Positions 1 through 13,100 of a DNA stretch of 64,000 bases are shown piece by piece. Below the pieces are notes generated by a model. The model was not told the DNA's origin. It ran no database searches and saw nothing but the letters and a program-made list of their open reading frames with translations. This DNA is from Diphasiastrum complanatum (Eukaryota > Streptophyta > Lycopodiopsida > Lycopodiales > Lycopodiaceae), in NCBI GenBank assembly GCA_029204225.1, contig CM055095.1, positions 14,352,049 through 14,416,048 of the forward strand, in the 5' to 3' direction. How positions within the stretch are numbered: position 1 is the first letter of the stretch; each line of letters opens with the position of its first letter. Both the position numbers and the translations under genes were made by a program.

Positions 1-319
1 ATATTACTGGAGAGTGGGGGCCTTCTTGAAGGGCGCACTATTTTCCCTCCCAGTTGGGCCCTAGCCATCGGAAGCTTCCTTTTAGGGCTTCCTCTTGGCT
101 ATAAGTAGGAAAACTGTGTCATTTGTTATTCAGCTGATTGATCTCTCTCTTTAGTCTCCTCTCTCTTTCCTGCTTTCTAGGGCTAAGTCTTGCTTATGTG
201 CTGCTTCATAGCTTAAGTCTTGCTTATGTGATGCTTTCATAGCTTAGCTCTAGATCAGCTATGGCTCTATTCATAACTCGTACTCTATGCTATCTCTGAG
301 CGGCTCAAAATGAAAAGTC
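1..319. other. Unassigned AT-rich sequence at left edge
   Basis: No coding region is recognisable. There is a TATA-like stretch near 108-116 followed by pyrimidine-rich sequence. A short imperfect tandem duplication sits near 180-245, where two units both contain the words TCTTGCTTATGTG and CATAGCTTA. It could be part of an LTR cut by the window edge, but no terminus is visible. Confidence 0.3.
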
Positions 320-990
320 TGAATTAAGCGCAATTCTGATAAGCAGTAGCGCAATAGCAATCTCTAAAATAACTCTAAGAAGTGAGCTAGAATGCTCAGG
401 AGTGTTCAAGCTCGCAGGCTTGAGAGAGAGAGAGCTAACTATTCAAATGCTTCTGATAATCTTATAACTGATCGTTAAACTGTGTGAATATGAACAACTA
501 TTTATACTAAGAAATTAGGTCGTGAATTGCGATCGCCAGTTGGCTGGTGATCAGCTGGCATCCATCATCCGGTCCTTGTCATTGATTGCTGATAAACGGT
601 GAAATTGGCCGTAAACATTCTGTCTGCATAAATGAACCAAAACTGTAGCTCTGCAGAAATGAACTAAAACAGCCACAGGCGATACTGTCAGGTTTTTCGC
701 GAAAAAGGAGAAAAGGGAGAAAGTGCCCTTAAATCTCATTTAGGGTTGCTCCACAATTTGCCAGAGTCATTTCCTTAATATTTGAGGCTCTTCTGAAAAA
801 GTGAAAAATGTGACACTGTGATTTTACACGAGATTTCTGTCAGGCGAAAAATGCGAAAAAGAGACATTGTCGTAAACTCCGCGTAATTCTGCAGACTGTG
901 AAAAACACTTGTAATTATGCAGACTGTGTAAACACACGGGCAAATCCGCAGAACTGTATAAACAATGGATGAAGATTAAAACCGATTAGT
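320..990 (-). repeat. Copia-type LTR fragment, same family as the LTR at 49.5-50.2 kb
   Basis: This stretch resembles 49,870-50,200 along its length. Shared words include GATAAGCAGTAG, AATGCTCA(G/A)GAGTGTTCAAGCT, the TATTTATACT box and CAGTTGGC, in the same order. No coding body is attached, so it reads as a solo or broken LTR. Three degenerate copies of a ~26-bp unit built on GCAGACTGTG lie at about 884-966. The LTR ends are not clear. Confidence 0.5.
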
Positions 991-1748
991 CGATTGGTAA
1001 GAAGGAGAATAATCCAACAGCTAAAGGTAGCAAAAGATTGTTTCACTAAAGATTCGCTAAACAGTTCATTTGGGCCACACCTCTTGGGCTAATCTCTTAC
1101 TGTTCTCACTCATTAAGCTCAAAAATATCCTTTCGGTTAGTTGGCTTTTCAATAGGATTTCGTTCGTGATGTATTGTTCTCTGCATTATTTTCCTTTGTT
1201 TGAGAATTTTTTTCTCTTCCTCTCCATCTTTTACTCTTTCTCCTATTTTCTTCCTTCTCAAGTGAATTATTGCAACTATCCATAAGGATACTGATTAGAG
1301 TGATGACTTCTTATTTTAAGATTTCTTGTCTCCCATGCATGCTTCATGATTTTGATTTTCCAAGGGGTCTAGAATTTTCTGAACTGAAAAGTTTCTGAAA
1401 ACTATAGCCAATTGTCAACAAGAAGTGCATTTTCCCAGAAATTAGAGATTAAATGGCTCTTCACAAAATCACCTAGTGTCAGGACTTTTTCAGGTTTTTC
1501 CCCAGCCTCAGTGCTTCCCATATCAAAGGCATTGTGGGAATTTGACTCCTTCCTTCATGTATCTACAGGCCTGGCAGAATGGGCTCATTCCATAATAGTA
1601 ATGTTCGCTCATTACAATCTAATTCATAAGCTGTCCATTTTGTATGCAAAATGGACAACAAATAATAATCTATTTGTAAACTTCTGATTCTGCCAAATTC
1701 AGCTACCTCACATTTGGCATAATAATTCACAGGGACCAATTATGTATG

Positions 1749-2244
1749 TGTTAGAATCCCCATCGTCGTTCCGGTCATTCCTAAGACACAAACAGGTGAT
1801 GAACGCTACGTTACTGCCCATCCATAGAGGTACTGCCACCTCTCCCCCGTGCAATGGAGCTATAGACCACCATCAAGCAAGCTCGGATCTACGATAAGCC
1901 AAGGTGTCCCATACCACCATACCCTACCCTTGACCCCCGCCTACCTACATCCTGAGGCCTAGATAATCGTCCTGACCTGACCATCAATGGAAGAGCTCTT
2001 CATTCTCCAGGAGAATGAATATCAAGCACATGGAGATCCACCTCTATATACATAGTCCAGGTGGGGTCATCTCCGACCATGGCAGTCATGCATGACCAAC
2101 GACTCGCGTCAGTTGTGCTCATTGACGCCGGTCCGTAACAAAGAGTCACCCTATGCCAATAGGACATTGACACATGGCACCCAAAAGACCTATAGCTCCA
2201 GACCAGCGTTCCGTCCCATGAGAGAGACCATCACCTCAAGTAAC
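1749..2244 (-). repeat. 3' LTR of the 1.7-6.0 kb gypsy fossil
   Basis: This copy aligns to 5522-6021 with roughly 7-8% mismatches by hand count and a few small indels. The shared box CTCTATATACATAG gives a TATA-like element on the minus strand. The alignment is clear from the TGTTAGAATCC end to about 2244; the inner boundary is uncertain. Confidence 0.8.
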
Positions 2245-4233
2245 CTATTGCGTGCCATTCCCTCTCCCTTTAAGAGAGAGCAAGCCAAGGAAGTTCAGTC
2301 TTAAATAGTCTTCTCTCTCCCATGTGTCCTCCTCATCTAACTTGCCTTTCCAACATGCCAAAAATTCAAAAACCAAATGGTTTCTCAGCTGGTGACGACG
2401 AACGTCAACCACCTTTTCTGGCACGTTAGGCACAACGGTAGACAGATCTCCAACTCAACCTATTCACCTTCCGGAATTAGGGAATCCTTCCGACTAAGTC
2501 GTTCTTTCAAACAACTTACATGGAAAACAGGATGAAACCCAACCCCAATCGGAAGATCTAGCTAATAAGCGACCTGGTTGATTTTCTTTACAACCTTATA
2601 CAGACTGCTATCATCCACATAGACTTCATCTTTCAAAAAGAAAAGATAAATTCTACTACAGAGTCTTTCAAATATTCAACAACTTCTAAAGCATAAACAA
2701 CAGGATCAAAAGGCCTATTTACATCGCCTTTTAGTTCAACAAATCAGCCATTATCAAAAAGGTTATACTATAAGTTACATAGTCCTTTCTTAAGGACTCA
2801 CTTTTGGAGTAAAACCACTCCTTTCCTAAGATCATGTCTACGCTATCTAAATTCATAATATGAAAGTCCAACGATTCAACATAATCTTGAATTCTGAGCA
2901 GCAACTGAGGAACAAGTTGGTCCCAAGCTTGCTGATCTTCCCTTGACGCCATTTTCACCACATACAAGTGATAAATTGGCGCGTTGACGTCTTGAGTTTC
3001 TGCACCAATTAACATTTATAAAGTTCTATGTGGAACCATCATCAAAAAGAACAATCACAGCTTGGAGTCCAACGATCCCATTCATTTGAATGAGGTCATG
3101 GGGGCCAAAAACAGCTGTATTAAAGCAACAATTCTCACAACTATTGCCATCCTTAAAGGATAAATCAACAAAAGAAATACTAGAATCACTTGGCACCTTA
3201 AAGGATTTAGGTTGCCCACCAGATTATTCTACTTTTTCTTCGGGCAATCTTTTGACAGATGCCCCTTCTCCATGCAGAGAAGCACAATCCGCCAGTTCTC
3301 GCTCGTAGTCTGCGCGATCCAACTTGACGTGCTTTTTTCTGCCCTGGGAACCGGTGTCCCCGTATTGTCTTTGCCCCGCTTCCTGAAAAAGTTTTTTTTT
3401 TGCTCAGCCTTGGGAAAACTTTGCTCCTTGCAGGAGCCAATGTGGGCATCATCGAAGATCTTCACAAAGAATAATATCCTCGATTGTCTACGGTTGGTTA
3501 CTGTAGTGGAAATTCCTTTGGAAGCCCCAAAGTAAAGTGTAACTTTATTAACACAAGGTCGATTTGCGAAGCGAAACGGGGCAAAATCTCTTGGAACTCC
3601 TGTATGTAGGCATCTAATGGCCTACTATCCATCTGCACGGTGGCAAAACGACACCAATGCTCAAAATCATCCAGGATCGGCAAGAAAGCCGTTTTAAACG
3701 CTTCTTGAAAGTGGAAGGGGTACCAGCGCTTTCCTTCGGATCCTGCCACCATGTATATGCCTTTCCGCGTAAAAACATAAGGGCAGACGTGATCTTTGTA
3801 CTATCAGGCGGGTCGTAAATGGAAAAATGACTATTCCACGGACTGAGCCACGAAGGTGTAACATCAGGATGTCGATCCTTCTTTTCATCCTAAAAGAATT
3901 CCGGATTAAACATGGGATAAAGGACGGTGGACCGCGAGTGCGTTGAAGAACGCCAATCTTGCTCGGCCGCGACATGTCTAGATTGCATTTCCAGGATTTG
4001 GTTTTGTAGAGAGTTCAAGGTCTATACAAGTTGCGTGGAGTCAAGAGCAAGAGGAAGAGGCGGTGAAGACGCTCCTTCACCCAAGGGCATAATGGGGTCC
4101 ATGGCGCACTAAGGAAGGCTCGAAGGAAAACTTGACAAGAGTTTGCATACAAAATGGCCTAGAGGACTCGAGAATTCAACTCAAGAAGACTAAGCCAAAC
4201 AGGATCCTCAATGATGAGGATGGAGTCTTTACC

Positions 4234-4234
4234 A

Positions 4235-4265
<31 letters not shown>

Positions 4266-4268
4266 ACC
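4234..4268. repeat. Poly-C run followed by (CA)n
   Basis: About 18 consecutive C residues run straight into a CA dinucleotide repeat, inside the gypsy fossil. It is simple sequence, with no coding meaning visible. Confidence 0.95.
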
Positions 4269-5507
4269 CCCTTTTCCTTCCCTTTTGCCTTGCTGGGTGG
4301 CGGACCTTATAGACGTCACCTAGCAAGCACATGATCCCAATAACAAGTGGCAATCCCTTATGGGGGCCGCCTACCCTTTAACCCCTTGGCCTTATGATCC
4401 AAAAGAAGCTCTTAGAACTCCCCTAAGCTTGGAGGTGCATGTACAATTGTACATTCAAGAGGAGGAAAAAAGTTGAATTTTTCTCCCAAAAAGTGGTGAG
4501 GATGTCTTGCTTGTAAATTTCTTCTTGTTTGCAGGTGGCATATGGCAAGGAGAATGAAAGAGGCCAAAGAGTAGGCCAAAGGAAGTGGAAAGCAAGCCCA
4601 AACAGGCCTGTACTTGCTGCAGGTACAACCAGCAAGTACAACCTATGTACTCCATCCATCCATCCCCCTCTATCTTTTTATTTTAAAGCTTGAGTTCAAG
4701 ATTTTATAAACTTAAGAAGGCTTAAACCTTAAGCTTTAAGCTTTACAAGGTTTGAGGCTAAGCTAATAAAATTTTAATAACTCAAAGTTGTTTTAGAAAA
4801 GATTGCAACTCAAACTTTTAAAACTTGGAAAAGTTAAAAAATGTTGTAACTCAACTCAAGTTTCTTTAAAGCTTTAATGTAAAAACGTTGAGAATACAAA
4901 GTTATATAAACTTTGTTGGAAGAAGATAAGATACAAGTACTAATTATACTTAGTTACATATTATGTTGCAAAAGATGAGGAGGGAGGGAGAGTACTCCCT
5001 CCCACTCCTCCAAACCAAAAAAAGGGAACAGGCAGGCGGACTGCCTGCGTCCGCCGCTCAGCCACTCCACAGCAGTACAAGCCATACCTCGGGACCCGCG
5101 CCGCCTTGGGCCATGCGCAGGTGCACGCAGATTTTTTTTTGAGCAGACCAAAAAACTACAAAAAAAAATTATTTTCGGCTCCCAAAGGCCGGAAAACAGT
5201 CCTTATGGGCTGTTTTCTACAACTGTCAGAAAACATAATATTTTTGATGGTTTGTTTAAAGAACCATTTCCGACATGAAGGTTTTTCAATACACGGTTTA
5301 TAAACTTCTGCAACCAAAACGGCAAGCAGAAAACCAAAAAAACCATAAAAACTAGCCCTTTAGCATGCATACAAGGCCCAAAACCAATCCAACCAACGTC
5401 AGAATTGAACGAATCGAAAAGCAAAGTTGTTCACATCGATCCAAAAATGAAAACTAAGCCTTCCAAACACATCAACAAGAAATTTAAGCCAACCGAAACT
5501 TGAGTAG

Positions 5508-5519
5508 GCTCTGATACCA
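5508..5519 (-). other. Primer binding site (initiator tRNA-Met type)
   Basis: Read on the minus strand it is TGGTATCAGAGC, the standard plant LTR-element primer site complementary to the 3' end of initiator tRNA-Met. It starts two bases after the LTR terminus, which fixes the element's orientation. Confidence 0.9.
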
Positions 5520-5521
5520 AA

Positions 5522-6041
5522 TGTTAGAATCCCCATCGTCGTTCCGGTCATTGCTAAGACACAACCAGGTGACGAACTCTACGTTATCGCCCATCCATAG
5601 AGGTACTGCCACCTCTCCCCCGTGCAGTGGAGCTATAGACCACCATCAAGCAAGCTCGGATCTACGATAAGCCATGGTGTCCCATAGTACCCATACCAGC
5701 ATACCTTACCCTCGACCCTCGCCTACCTACATCCTGAGGCCTAGATAATCGTCCTGACCTGACCACCAATGGAAGAGCTCTTCAGAGAATGAATTTCAAG
5801 CTCATGGAGGTCCACCTCTATATACATAGTCCAGGTGGGGTCATCTCCGACCATGGGAATCACGCATGACCAAGGACACACGTCAGTTGTGCACACTGAC
5901 GCGGGTCCATAACAAAGAGTCACCTCACGCCAATAGTACATTGACACGTGGCACCCAAAAGACCTATAGCTCTAGACCAGTGTTCTGTCCCATGAAAGAG
6001 ACCAGCACCTCAAGTAACCGTGCCCTTATGGGTACGTAACA
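5522..6041 (-). repeat. 5' LTR of the 1.7-6.0 kb gypsy fossil
   Basis: On the minus strand it runs from TGTTACGTAC (6041 inward) to GGGGATTCTAACA (ending 5522). The outer edge touches the GTATG target duplication, so the termini are well fixed. Confidence 0.85.
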
Positions 6042-6046
6042 GTATG

Positions 6047-7031
6047 AAATCTATCTAACGCATTGGAAGGCTCCTCAATAGACTCATGCACTTTTCAATA
6101 CAGCCAAGAAATAAAGTTCCCCTGTGAAGTTACAAGCAGCTGCCGATTTCCGAATCTGCGGTGGGGTAGCATAGCTTAAGTAAGGTTAAACTTTAGAAAC
6201 TCGTTCTGACGCTTTTGGGTCAGATTGTACTGTACTGTTCGTTTTGGAACGTACTGGGTCGGAACTTTTTTTTTTTCTGCCCGTCTATATGGTGTTAAAT
6301 GGATTTGGAATTTGTATTAGGAAGGCATAAGATCCAACTGTAGCTTGAGAATCAAGGGTAGAGTTCAGAATCAGGGTTTCCAAGAAAGAATAAGCCTAAT
6401 TTTCCAATGCCAATTGTTCCACAAAAAAATGTTAAATGTAACTACAAAATAGTGCTTTGTCTTGTATTTAACATGATTTACTTCTTAGTATAGTGTAGTA
6501 CTTAGATAATATAGAATGTTCACTTGCAAGTGATGACTTCCAAGTGCACACAATAATTGACTACATTTGACAAATTCAAACTCAAATATAACTATAATCC
6601 AATGTTAAATATAGACATGATTTGAACTTCATATAACCATGGGGACCATTAACATTATAACCGAGATTCAAACTTAAATATGACCTTGATCTATTTTCCA
6701 CCATAGAGTTATATAGGGTAGAACAACAACATGGTAGGGCGGAAATACCCCACTTGTGACTAACCGGGTCCATAAGCAACTGGTTTTGATTCTTTAATGT
6801 TTGAGATAGATCAAAACTTTTTCAAATTGCTATTCTTTTAGGAAAGAATCTTGATTTAGTGAAACCTGCACACAAAATTTGTCAAAGATCATAATACATG
6901 TAGTCCAGACAAAAATTGCTAGTCAGCTTTATGTATCTCTTGGGCTATTGAGGCAAACTATTTCAGTTTACACTGGCAAATCAGTTTCTGAGAACAAACT
7001 ACCTATGAGCAACAAAAAAGAGAGCTATGAC
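6047..7031. other. Probable intron sequence, no gene seen
   Basis: I found no kinase exon or other coding segment on either strand. Sequence at 6219-6275 ends in a T run and resembles the reverse complement of 16129-16182. If the receptor kinase gene continues to the left, this is part of its intron 16. Confidence 0.5.
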
Positions 7032-7171
7032 CTTGCCATATCCTCCAGCACCGATTTGATTGCTGTCACTGAAGTTACTTGTGGCACTTTTGAGCTCTGT
7101 GAATGGGAACCATCGAGCACCTTTCAGATTGGGGGCGCTTCCACTGTCTTTATTTCCTGCTCCCCATGAAG
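7032..7171 (-). CDS. Receptor kinase exon 16: kinase N-lobe start (glycine-rich loop)
   Basis: Acceptor TTTTGCAG and donor AAG-GTCATA bound this 140-bp exon. It reads APNLKGARWFPFTELKSATS and then NQIGAGGYGK, the usual entry to an LRR-VIII-1 kinase. It joins in phase to exon 15 (KPF-A). In relatives the next exon starts VYRG and carries the invariant Lys, HRD and DFG motifs; none of these is present in 1-7031. The exon may belong to this gene or to a damaged tandem paralogue, given the exon-14 copy at 8.8 kb. Confidence 0.85.
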
Positions 7172-10100
7172 CTGCAAAATTCCGGCCCAAGGAGTAAAAT
7201 ACAAAATGATGGGACAGGGATGATGAACAAGTATCGTTCTCATAGATACATGGTTATGGTTGGCAAGCTTTTTTCAACTCGAGATAACCAGTAGGCTAAG
7301 AGCATTGTCCAAGAACAACAAATATGATCATCAAATGAACATTCATAATATTGTATATGGAAAAAATCCTAAGATATACTAGATTTACTACACTTTGATT
7401 TTGAAGATTTCTGTGAATTTATACTAAATTAATGGTCATAAGCAAGAATGTCTCACCCATGATCAGATCGAGTGCACTACCATAATGAGCAGAGTACAAA
7501 GCATTAACAACCAAATACCAACATTTAGCATGAAAGTAGTTTACTGATCCAAAACAGAAACACCATGTTCAAGAATGGTCCTAAGTGAATGTCAACAATG
7601 TTCAGAAGACAAGCTGTCATTAACAAACTATAATATAAATTCACAATTGACCATCTGACATCAAAATGTAGCAATGTTGCATCTAGAATAAGATCTAAGA
7701 CAAAAGCCATGCAATCTTTAACTTAGCGGACTCCACCCAAAAGGTCTTGGACTGGTGATAATATGATTTTAAAATCACACCTTTTTCAGGCCTAAAAGAT
7801 ATTATCACTGAAGATAGTAACTGTTAGATTATGAGACCTAACCAAATACTGGCAGTTTACTTCCCAAAACCCCAAATCATATACACATACTATGTATATA
7901 CAAGTAAACTAATAAATGTCGAAACAACTGGAAGGTATAAACATGAATATTAAAATCACATGAATCAGTGTAACCATGCAAATTGTGTATGGGCCATATT
8001 TAAAGGGATGATTTTTGTCCTTGTAATTTGCGGCATAGAAGTACTCAATCAAATCAAAACTCATAAGAGAAAATTGAAGACATTCCCATTTAAAGACACT
8101 TTGCCTATTGCAACCAACCAATTGCTAAAAATAGTTTGCTACTTTTCTAGAACTTTAACATTCCTAACCAAGACTAAAAAACATGGTGGCAAGGACAGCC
8201 AAAGTGATTTTTTACACTAAAAAATGTTTCCTTTCCTAGCATTTCCTTACAAAAACGTTCCTTGACTTGTACACTCTTATCTAGCAAAGAGTAGCAGAAC
8301 TTGGGCTGGGTGAACATTTGCTAAGGCTTAACAGGTTCTCGTTGCCCTTCAATGTTACTCACAGTTCCAGAGACATTGCCCACAAAGTACAATGTTATAC
8401 AGCAAAAGGTCCAGCAAATGTGGCATACAAAATCATCTCATTAACCAGAGTCAAACGGTCATGACACAAAAGGAAACGACCCAAATCAATTACCCATTTA
8501 TCTCAGCAACTTGACAGTATCAGCATAGAAAAGGAAGAAATACTCACCTTTTCCTCATGAAATCCTGCTCAGGATGCATTCAGAAAAGGGCAAAGCCTTC
8601 AGCTTCCCAACATACTCTGGGCTTTAGCTTTTAGTTGGGGTTTTAGCTATCTCAGACAAGGCTCATATGAGGGATCCTTTGTTTACCAAGTTGTTGGCCC
8701 AGAGCTCATTGCCGAATGCTACTAGTACCTAAAGAATTCTGAAAGAAGCTCATTGGGGAGTAGCAAGTGAGGTGGGATGCAGTGGCAAGCCCTCCAAGAG
8801 ACAGTTTGCAAGCTTGAACTGGCTGGCAATATGTGAAACTTGTCTTACAAAAATCAGCAAATCCAGTTCATTATAATAGCAGTCAACTAAAACTTGCTCT
8901 GAACTTAGTTCACAGTACCAAATATGTATATCATGCTTGGCAAGCAGTGAATTTACAAGTTTCCTTCTAAACGAGATGTAATTTAGAATGTGATGAAATG
9001 TTTAAATCTATGCAGTGAAAAATTCAGATTTATGTAGGGACAACATGGTCTGTTAATAGGCTTCAGAAGACGATGCACTTGAAATAGATCTGGCTTACTT
9101 GCAGCCAAATCTTTGCCTGTTAGATCAAAGAGTTCAACTTACATATGCCTTTGCTTTAGAATAAGAGTTTTCTTCAACCTCAAGAAAATTTTCAAATTCT
9201 TGATCCCAAAGTTGAATCTTTGTCACGTGATATACATCACATATATATATTGTTTTCACATATTCTCAAATGCAAAACTACTTTGGCAGAAGAATCTGAT
9301 TTGGTGAATTTTGGCCATATGAAATTCATTTGTAGTATTATTTTCCAATAAGAGCATAATCAAAAATCACTTTTGACACTAAATTTTCCATCATGATCAT
9401 CTCCCATGGCACAGAAGAACTTATAGCACCTTCAACTCACAAACGAAGCTTTCAAAACGACTTTGACATTTGGTTGCAAACACAGATGGTACAGTCACAT
9501 CAAATTTGTTTTATTATAAAAACAGAGAACCACCTCAATTTGAGAATTTATGATCCCAGCACTCCACAGAGAGATTACCAAGTGATTTCAAGCAGGACTC
9601 AATGGCTTTATAAACTCTGATTTGAAAACCCTTATGGAGTAGAGAGCTCAGCATAAAGGACAGTCTACTAGGATTTTATAGAGGCACCAAGCAGCCTCAG
9701 CACTGAAGCCACTTGAATCTGGAGAAACAAACTGCTATTGGCAACAGGGAACCTGTGCGAAAGATACAAGAAGCCTGAGAAGCTCTTGGTGGACTTTAAT
9801 GACAGCCTACCATGCAGATGCTGATAGAGACCACACATTTAGGATGCTTTGGATGCTATTTCAAATCCAGTGTTTCAATGTCTAAAGCTACAAGATATCT
9901 CATAATTCCTCGTAGATTTTCATCTCACAGCTCTTTTGGTCAATCTAGATTTATCAACAATTTATATACACAGTGACGGTCACCTCAGCTTGTGATGCAC
10001 TAGACTCCTACTGTTTGCTATTCCCCTACATTTAAGTTTAATTGACCAGCTTCAGTTTTGATTAGGACTCTCAGAGCAAACTTGTCTGTTTGTAAAATGA

Positions 10101-13100
10101 CCTCAAGGGGTCCAAAAAATCTTTGAAGCTAATTTGGCACCTAATTTGTTGTGGACTTAATACAGTCAACTGCTGATGGCATATGAGCAGTATAGTCAGC
10201 TTATTTATCAATGTGCCAAGAGCTCACAATGACATTCTAATGATTCTTGAATATTCATCATAGAAAGAAGCTTCATTGGAAAGGAAAAAAATTCTAGTTG
10301 TAGCCCATGTACCCATTCCTCATAAATCTCAATCCTTTGCTGATACCACACAATCTTATCCAACATAGAGAATAAGGCTTCTTGAGGACAAGAGATTCAC
10401 CTAACTTTACATATTTAATGGGAGCTAGCTTTACATTTGAAGTTAAGCAAATGCTTTACTTCTTCCTACAACAATGTGAAGTATCTAGATTGAGTTCCAA
10501 TTTGAGAAAAACTGTGGCATATAATAAAATGAATAATAGTTTACCAAAAGGCTTGCTTGTAGCTTCAGCTTTGTCTGCTCTCCTCTTTTGCCTAACAGCA
10601 TAAATACCAATACACAAAAGAACGATGAAAACACCAACTGCTCCTATGCAAATTCCAACAATGGCCGCTGAACTGAGGTTGGAGCCAGATTTGCTGCCTG
10701 CAGAGATAGATACCGTCAGGGAACACATGAGACCTCCAACAAAATGTTCGAAGGAGGTCGATTTCTATTTCAAAACATAAGATGGAATGTCTAACTCCGG
10801 ACACAAAGTGAATAGAGAGAGAAAACTTAGGTTGCGTTCTTACCAGACGGAGGCTGACTTAATGGCTTCACTATAAATGGTCCAAAATCAGTCAGTGAAA
10901 CACTTTGCAAGCTTAACTGACTGATGATATTTGAAACTTGTGCTTGACTCAAAGAATCAGCAGATCCAGCCGGAAATATTAGAACATTTGCAAGCAATCT
11001 ATGTTTTTCCGTGAAATTTGCACTTCCGGCAACCACTTGCTGTGTACTCAAATTGAAAGCCATTTCAAGTTGAGTTTCCAGACTATGCATTCTTGTTGTA
11101 TTGACGTCGGCAAAAGAAGGTGCATTGAACTGAAACTGAAGAACCAAAGGAAATGCACACGTGCATGCTAATGGGTTTAGAATTTTGCTATCTGGACAGG
11201 TGGTTGTGCATGAAGATGGATCTCGGACCCATGATGCTAGACTACTTTGAGAACAGATGCTACTAGAGAAATTAAAGCGATTGTCAGAACAGACTGGATT
11301 CCCGATAAGTCTGCATCCACCAAATAGCCATTTTATTGTCAATATTCAGGTATGAAAAGCATGCAACAACCTAGCAATCCCATAGAGAGGTTGAGTGGAA
11401 AAGCACTCACAATAACTGAAACTGGTCACTGTTAGAATAACCACCAACGTCTGTAATGTTGTTGTTCTCAAGAGATACTTCGGTCAACGAAGAAGTCACT
11501 ACATTGAATTGTAAGCGTCCATTGATGTTATTAGATTGAAAGGACCTGTAAAAAATAGCGAAACACTCTAATTAAAACTGAACCACCATATCACATGGCC
11601 AAATACCTACTGAGTGCTTTTAAGGGCTCCAAGCAAGGAGTTGCCATAAAACTGTCAACTTACAAAGTCTCCAAATATGGAATGTCAAAGACAGAAGGGG
11701 GTATTGCTCCAGTCAGACTATCATTGTCCATTTCTCTGCAAAAAAAACAAGAAATGGAGGCCCTCTTCCACTGTTTTAGTACTTCCAAAAGACAAAATCT
11801 AGCATGCATGAAAACTGTAAAGAGATATTAGTTGGTGATCCATACAGAGTTTGCAGCTTCGTCAAATTTACAATCCATGTAGGAACTGCTTGAGGATCGA
11901 ACATGTTCTGGCTTAACCTTCTGTAATATCAAACAGTGATGAGAATTCTTAAAACCTTCAAGGATACTTGCCAAGAAACTGTCAAAGAATTGCCCAGTAA
12001 ATGCATATTAAGGTAAAAGCTTACAGAAGCATGAGTTCTTGAAGCCCCGACAAATTGGGTAAGCTTCCATTCAAGTTGTTATTGCTCAGATGCCTAGAGA
12101 AAATACACAAGAAGTAAATTTGATGAGAAAACCTGCTACATGTCAGGAACAATCTCAAACCAGGAGCGACCAACAGTATGCATAGCTATCCATGAAGGCA
12201 CGAGCATTACAGCTCACTTAGAGAAGCGAGTTTATTGATGCTGCTGGGAATTTCGCCTTCGAACTTGTTGTCATCCAATCTCCTGGAAAAAATATTTTGG
12301 TTGGTGCATCAAGGGATATTGGAGAATTGTGAACAGTTTCAAAGATGGAATTCTTGTAAGCCCACAAAACAAGCATCAATGATTCATCTGAAGGGAATAT
12401 CTTTATTTATCTATCTGAGGGAAATGAGATGACCAAGTATGAAATTGATACCCTCATACAGACAGATAACTGATCTTACAAAATTTGCAAGTTTGACAGT
12501 TGAGAGATTTCGGCAGGAATAACTCCTGAGAAGTTGTTGCTGTCCAGTAATCTGAAAAAAAGATATCCATTTTAGTTGAACTAGATACGAGGAACACAAT
12601 GATCAACAATCACTGAAAGAGAAAAAAAAATCTCTAAACTTTGACTTGATAAATAGTTAGGTAAGTGTGACAACTGTGAAGTTTTTTAAAGAGCTACACA
12701 TTACAAGAGAGAACTTCACAATAGATTTCCAAGCTCTTTTTTGCATTTATGCACTCACAGGTGAATGAGTTTTGGAAGGGAACAAATCTCCTTCGGAAGA
12801 AGCCCAAACAAGGTGTTGTTATTCAGGTGGCTAAAAAAAAACAGATGGAACGGCATTAGCAAAAACCAGTAGGAAGTCAGGAGCTTTGAGGAGATCAGAA
12901 ACCCAAGGTCAAACAGATTTTAGTTTAAAGCTTGATGTGATAACTTACAGATGTTGAACTGCAGAGAGATTGTTAAGACCAACATTACTTGGGCTCACAG
13001 AAGAGACAGGTAGTGCACCAGAAAGTAAATTCTCTGACACATCAAACCACGTAACAGCCCCAAGTCCACCCAATTGAAAAGGGATCTCTCCAATCAATTG

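Larger units (their letters stand above)
1744..6046 (-). mobile_element. Ty3/gypsy-type LTR retrotransposon fossil with both LTRs and target duplication
   Basis: The element spans 1749-6041 on the minus strand and is flanked by the 5-bp direct repeat GTATG (1744-1748 and 6042-6046). The LTRs begin TGTTA and end TAACA. A primer site matching the initiator tRNA-Met complement lies two bases inside the 5' LTR. Inside are gag-like reading frames around 3.5-4.0 kb, a zinc-knuckle-like stretch near 3.23-3.3 kb, and a protease-like segment with an ILGKEWF motif near 2.8 kb. The element is broken, with several breaks, and is short for its class. A hand count gives about 36 mismatches in about 480 aligned LTR positions, which suggests an insertion a few million years old under commonly used plant rates. 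Confidence 0.85.

Noticed and set aside
6582-6779. Possible kinase exon downstream of exon 16
   Set aside because: The translation lacks any kinase subdomain motif and has no suitable acceptor in phase.
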